From: Aldrovandia affinis
Taxonomy: Eukaryota; Chordata; Actinopteri; Notacanthiformes; Halosauridae
NCBI GenBank assembly: GCA_029706075.1
Contig: JAINUG010000208.1
Coordinates: 372,001 to 436,000 of the forward strand
DNA length: 64,000 nucleotides
Direction: 5' to 3'
The position numbers and the translations under genes were made by a program. Shown in pieces: positions 59,473-64,000 of the stretch. Each line of letters starts with the position of its first letter. Position 1 is the stretch's first letter. The notes beneath the pieces were generated by a model. The model saw only the letters and a program-made list of their open reading frames with translations, ran no database searches and was not told where the DNA came from.

Positions 59473-60049
59473 GCAAGAGAACGGGGCGGGGCTGGGAGGG
59501 GTTAAGAGGGAGCTGGGGCGGGGCTGCTGAGGCGCGGGGGGGGCGAGAGGGGGGAAAAAAATGGATACCTTTTTCAACATTCACTTTATCTAGCTAGCTA
59601 CTTCATTTGTTCAGTAAAACCAAATCATTATATTAAATGTTTTGGCAAGACCTTTTTGTGAATCAGTTGAACCCACCTTACAGTACCCACACAGTTTGCT
59701 GGCTAACCTACGGTACCTAGCTATGGTCTAGTATAGTGATTAATAGCTAGGTAGCTTATGGAAAGCTTGCCGAGTCACAAAACATCAAGCCTAGTACTCA
59801 CATTTATTACACAACCGTATTATATTTAAAACGTAAGTACATCAAGTTATTGATCCATATATAACTCCTCTGCCTTCGCCACTGGCATCACTGCCTGACT
59901 AGTGACACCAGCCACCATTGTTTCAGTGGAAATGAAGTTGTCATGGAGATATATGGGATATCCCACCTGCCGAAGGATACAGAATCGGCCGCAAGGCCCC
60001 TTGAAAGGATGCATTTCTGTTTGAAAGGACAGATGGACAAATGCTGCCT

Positions 60050-60145
60050 TAAAACTCTGCAGTTCGAAACCAAACTGTACCAGACTGGCCCTGGTGGGGA
60101 GCCCTGAACGGGGGCGGCGTTTGGCAGTCCGCCCCAGGGGGAAGG
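60050..60145 (+). mobile_element. SINE fragment related to 54105-54270
   Basis: AGTTCGAAACC, CTGTACCAGACTGGCCCTGG, TGGGGAGCCCTGAA and GGGGGCGGCGTTTGGCAGTC match the box B and downstream half of the SINE at 54105, on the opposite strand. The head is degraded. Confidence 0.6.
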
Positions 60146-61874
60146 GGGAGGGTGAGCCGACACGAATTTGCCGAGAAGCGCATAAGGGTGTCTCCAGAAC
60201 GTGAGTGGGCGAATTCTGTCTCGAAGGAAGCAGAGTTTGCTGCCTTCGGGAGAATTAGCTTGCCTTGTAGAGACGAGTGGCAAAAAATATATAGAGGGTA
60301 TAATTGCTCACTAAATAGGGAGAAAAGCTGGAAAAAATCTGAAACAAAACATTTGAAAAAACGCTGTCTTCACCGGCAGCTGCCTTGCAATTGAAACACA
60401 TCCAGAGACCGCATTTCTGATAATTGTTCCAGGCTGGTGTGTGTGTGAGTGTGCATTTGTGTAAGAGAGAGAGGGAGGGAGGGAGAGACTGCCACTGCCT
60501 CTTCCCCCTGGTTTGTGAAAAAGTGTTAAAACAGCTTGGCTGCAGGCGAGATTGGCAGGAGCTACCAGGCCAGGCGAGCTTGATGGTGTGAGCATAATCG
60601 AGAGAGAGAGAGAGGGAGGGAGGGAGGGAGGGAGGGAGGGGGAGTTAATCATCGTACGTTTTTTTCTCTCCCCCTGTGTGTCATGATCTATATATTTAGT
60701 GCTTTTTCAACACAAGTTCTCTTGTTGTGCAAATAGGGCATACTTGAATTTGAATTTGAATCTAGAGGGACAATAATTCTGCACATGCCCTTTGCCAAAC
60801 TGACTGAAAAAATCTGCATCTACATTGGGGATTCCACCTGCTGTAAATAACCATCTGCGCCATACTGCATATGGAGTGAACCCCTTCATAAACAAATGAA
60901 GATGTCTTTCTGATTAAAGGATTTACATTTTTCAGAGCTTATACTTTATTATACAAACAAACGAAAACGATGGCCAACTTGTAACCCTCCATCCTGTCCC
61001 CTAGCTGAAAGCAGAGTGCATTCTGGGACTATGGCACAGGGCCGCTCGCATTAATTAGAGCACAAAAGCTCCCTGTGCTGGTGCTGCTGGCAGGAAAACG
61101 AGTGCCGTTTAAAAGGATGTGCCGTTTGGAGAACCCATGCGCAATTAATTGAAAACATGAAAGATACCACTCTAACAGAATTAAAACAAACAAACCGGAA
61201 AATTAGCAGTAAGCTTCCTAGTTTCTGCCTTGCTGAACAAATATAAAAAGCAGCCATGTTGCATTTATTTACACGGTCGTGCTGTTACCTTCCTTCCCTC
61301 GTTCGTTCGTTTGTATGATGCATTTTAAAAGTCTTTCCTTTGCCTTTTATTTATTCTTCTGTTAAAGCACCAATCAGTGGTTAAGGCTGTGTGGGTGCAG
61401 GGTCTGTCTTAAAGAGAGACTCTTGAGTAAACGAGTGGTGGATGTTTGCATTTACTGCAATCTCCTATCGCACGCTGAGGGCAATGATAGCAGTGCGGAC
61501 GTCCAGGTACTGCAGCTGACCAGCAGAGGGCGGCACCTCCTGCAAAGCCCAGTAACAGAGCAGTTCAGTGGCTGACTGTAGCTCGTCTCATGGACCGCTC
61601 AAGGTTCGACTCCTGTGTGGAGCAGGCGACATGCCACCGGGGAGTTTTTAACATCGATGACGTCAGTTAAACAATCCTGCGCTCAGAGCCCCTTTGAACA
61701 TGACTTATTGATGCCGTGTGCGTTTCACAGGCAATTTGGTGCTTTTGTCTGAGTTACTGTGTGGGGGTTATCTTTAGAAATTGGGTGCAGGATAGGGGCC
61801 GAGGTCTGCCCCACAGCGTTAAATGGCTCTGCATTATTTACTGGACTCTGCAGTGAGTATCCCACAGCTCACGC

Positions 61875-61985
61875 TCTGGGAGGGGAGGCTGGTTCCTTTG
61901 GCTGAGTGGACTTGAACCCACAACCCTCCTGGGACCCCAGCCCAGAAGCCCAGCAGACCAGAGCTCTCGCCGCTCAGGCACAGGG
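61875..61985 (-). mobile_element. tRNA-like SINE fragment
   Basis: On the minus strand GTGCCTGAGCGGCGAGAGCT resembles a tRNA 5' arm with box A, and GGGTTCAAGTCCACTCAGCC resembles a T-arm with box B. The spacing between them is far too long for a tRNA gene, so a SINE is more likely. Confidence 0.5.
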
Positions 61986-62394
61986 GAGGGCGACGAGATT
62001 AACTTCTGTTAACAAGCCCATTTACTGTGCTCTCCGTCGCCATAGTAACGGGGCTCCCAGGCGACAGTTTGTTTATGACGGCCCAGGTGCTGCGTGCTGC
62101 GCGTTCGTACCAGAGGCGGGTAACGCGGGCCACTGCGGGGTGAGTCTGTGGGTTCTGCTGCATGCTACCACAGAAATTGTGCAAACTGTGTGCCAGAAGT
62201 CAAGCCACGCTGGATGAATCCATAGCCGGGAGACGGTTACATGTCAACAGCAGGAGTAAAGATGGTTGTCTGTTACGGGACGTTTGTTTTGTTTTAGTTT
62301 TTGGTTGGTGTGCAAGCCCTGTACAGCAACACTTCATAAGCAGTGTTGCTACTGTACCTGTGGGACTTTTGTCACGGCTCTCCAAATGCACACA

Positions 62395-62692
62395 CACACT
62401 CCAATACTCTGTCCTCTACTGCTACTACTGCCATTCATACTACTGCTGCTACTAATACTACTATTATCCCCCTTCTATTTCTTTGCTGATACTGCTACTG
62501 TTACTACTATGGGAACTGCCACTGTCAGTACTACTACAACTTTAGTACTGCCACTATTACTACTACAACTAATATTATTACTACTACTACTACTACTACT
62601 ACTGCTACTACTACGACTACTGCTACTGCTACTACTACAACTATTGCTACTACAATACTACTGCCACTGCACTGCTTTACTCTGAAATACTG
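62395..62692. repeat. (TAC)n / CTG-containing trinucleotide repeat
   Basis: ACTACTACT with interspersed CTGCTA and ACAAC units over about 300 bases. The resulting Leu-rich and Val-rich frames are artefacts. Confidence 0.92.
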
Positions 62693-63107
62693 CTCTACAA
62701 TACTGCCACCTACTGAGAAAAATATTTCTTGCACAAATGCACACATTCACGCACACATGCAGCTACGCACTCACACACTCGCAAAGTAGGCTGTGTGTAA
62801 TTTCTTGTGTGATAAAAAGATACACTGTGACTCTGACAGAGGCCAGACAATGCAATCACATAGAAAATGAGATGCCTTATCATTATTAGTCGTTTTGTCC
62901 TGATCGTTATCCATTACATTGGTGTTTTTACTTTATACCAGAATTAATAGGGGTGTTTTCACTCACATAAAGGAGTTCCAGTGAAAACAAAGTTTTTGTA
63001 CTGTTGATTTTAATTAAATTGTAATTAATAAGTAATGTAAGTAATAATGTTTTTTCACACTGTTTTATCTCAGGTGTTGTACTTTAGCAACCTCATCATG
63101 GTTTGGA

Positions 63108-63442
63108 ATGCATTCTAAGCCTGAATCAGTATCAGAATATACATCTGAGCCAGAACCCGAATCAGAATCAGAATCTACATCTGATACAGAGCCTGAACCA
63201 GAATCTGAATTTACATCTGAGCCAGAACCTGAACCAGAATCTGAATCTACATGTGAGCCAGAAGCCAAACCAGAATCTGAATCTACATCTGAGCCAGAAC
63301 CTGAACCAGAATCTGAATCTATATGTGAGCCAGAAGCAGAACCAGAATCTGAATCTACATCTGAGCCAGAACCTGAACCAGAATCTGAATCTACATCTGA
63401 GCCAGAACCTGAACCAGAATCTGAATCTACATCTAAAAGGAT
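63108..63442. repeat. 36-bp minisatellite, open in several frames on both strands
   Basis: About nine copies of GAATCTGAATCTACATCTGA followed by GCCAGAACCTGAACCA. The period is a multiple of three and the unit has few stops, so several frames stay open (Ser/Glu/Pro-rich on +, Ser/Asp/Gly-rich on -). Two unit types alternate in the middle (ACATGTGAGCCAGAAGC and ACATCTGAGCCAGAACC). No cadherin homology and no good splice sites flank it. Confidence 0.9.
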
Positions 63443-63842
63443 GTGGGTGAATAAAAAGAGCAGGGCAAGTTGACAGAGAAAGAGAGAGAGGGAGACAGAA
63501 AGGGGGAGGGGAGGGGGAGTGAGAGGGAAAGACAGAGGGGGGAGGTGATGAGTGTTGGTTGTAAGCATGAGTGAGGGAGAAGGATGAGTGTGTGTTTTGG
63601 GTGTCAGAGGTGGACAAAGTCGGGGGAGGGGAGGAGTGCCAGTGATGGACTGCAGAGACAGAGGGAGGGAGAGGGTGATAAGTGTGCCTTCGTAGTGTAA
63701 GTGACATCGCTCCTCCTTAGACAGATTGTCTCTCTTAGCCTCTAATGGGCTCCAGGGAAAGAGCCTTTCTATCCCCCTGACCCTCTCCGCATATGTCTCT
63801 CTTCCCTCCTCTCTCTCTCTGTCCCTCTCCCTCTCCCTTTAT

Positions 63843-63945
63843 CAAATTAAACTTCAAATTGCTTTATTGGCATGACAAGAGGCATCTTACATTGGCAAAG
63901 CACAGATACTTATACAAGCATAACAAGCATAAAATCATAAAATCT
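63843..63945. repeat. TTCAATTCAA dispersed repeat, copy 4
   Basis: ATCAAATTAAACTTCAAATT, GCTTTATTGGCATGACAAGA and ACATTGGCAAAGCACAGATA match the copies at 21713, 37693 and 52880. It follows a CT-rich tract. Confidence 0.55.
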
Positions 63946-64000
63946 CAATCCCTCTCTCTCTTTGTCCTTTCAGTTTATTTTTTATTTTTGTTTGGTAAGC

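Larger units (their letters stand above)
59473..64000 (+). other. Intron 5 of the cadherin gene (partial, over 4.5 kb)
   Basis: It begins GCAAGA. No stretch resembles the next type II exon (the P-L-D-F-E start of EC3's second half). SINE fragments and tandem arrays are listed separately. Nothing recognisable is seen in 59520-60049, 60146-61874 (a GGGA run at 60612-60642), 61990-62394, 62695-63114 and 63470-63842. Confidence 0.85.

Noticed and set aside
59473-59505. Read-through of exon 5 into Gly/Arg-rich codons
   Set aside because: This would break the cadherin EC3 fold. The phase-0 GC donor at 59473 fits the family structure better.
63065-63707. Ser/Asp/Gly-rich and Arg/Phe-rich minus-strand frames
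   Set aside because: Repeat translation of the 36-bp array, open in other frames too.

Overview
The window is nuclear DNA from a vertebrate, almost certainly a ray-finned fish. It holds one recognisable protein-coding gene with large introns. The rest is fish-type transposable elements (hAT, Tc1/mariner, several LINE clades, tRNA-derived SINEs, solo LTRs) and very abundant simple and tandem repeats. The species cannot be read from the sequence.

The gene is the 5' half of a classical type II cadherin on the + strand, most like cadherin-24 (cdh24). Five coding exons were found: 17263-18672, 37824-38118, 41335-41454, 44786-44953 and 59291-59472. Spliced, they give 725 codons with an unbroken frame and junction phases 0, 1, 1, 1, 0. 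They run from the signal peptide through a furin site, EC1, EC2 and the first half of EC3. The rest of the ectodomain, the membrane segment and the catenin-binding tail must lie beyond base 64000. Three points stand out: a prodomain of about 425 residues, far longer than the few dozen usual in classical cadherins; a GC donor (AAG|GCAAGA) after exon 5; and an exon 5 acceptor whose pyrimidine tract is a pure (TC)32 microsatellite.

Layout. Bases 1-17048 lie upstream of the coding start, either intergenic or inside a 5'UTR intron. They carry minisatellites, an L1-type LINE split by a hAT element that itself contains a long-inverted-repeat element, and a solo LTR. Intron 1 (18673-37823) is a transposon yard: a SINE, a hAT element with its inverted repeats, a palindromic MITE, three solo LTRs (one inside a Tc1 terminal repeat), LINE remnants on both strands and a decayed Tc1 copy. 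Introns 2 and 3 (about 3.2 and 3.3 kb) hold minisatellites, a hAT fragment and an LTR-like block. Intron 4 (14.3 kb) holds two LINE remnants, a SINE and an LTR retrotransposon remnant with zinc-knuckle coding. Intron 5 runs off the window and holds SINE fragments and tandem repeats.

No tRNA or rRNA gene, CRISPR array or second host gene was found. Other long open frames are products of tandem repeats or of pyrimidine-rich tracts. Element boundaries backed by target-site duplications were read directly from the sequence. Family names come from memory of such elements and are less certain.
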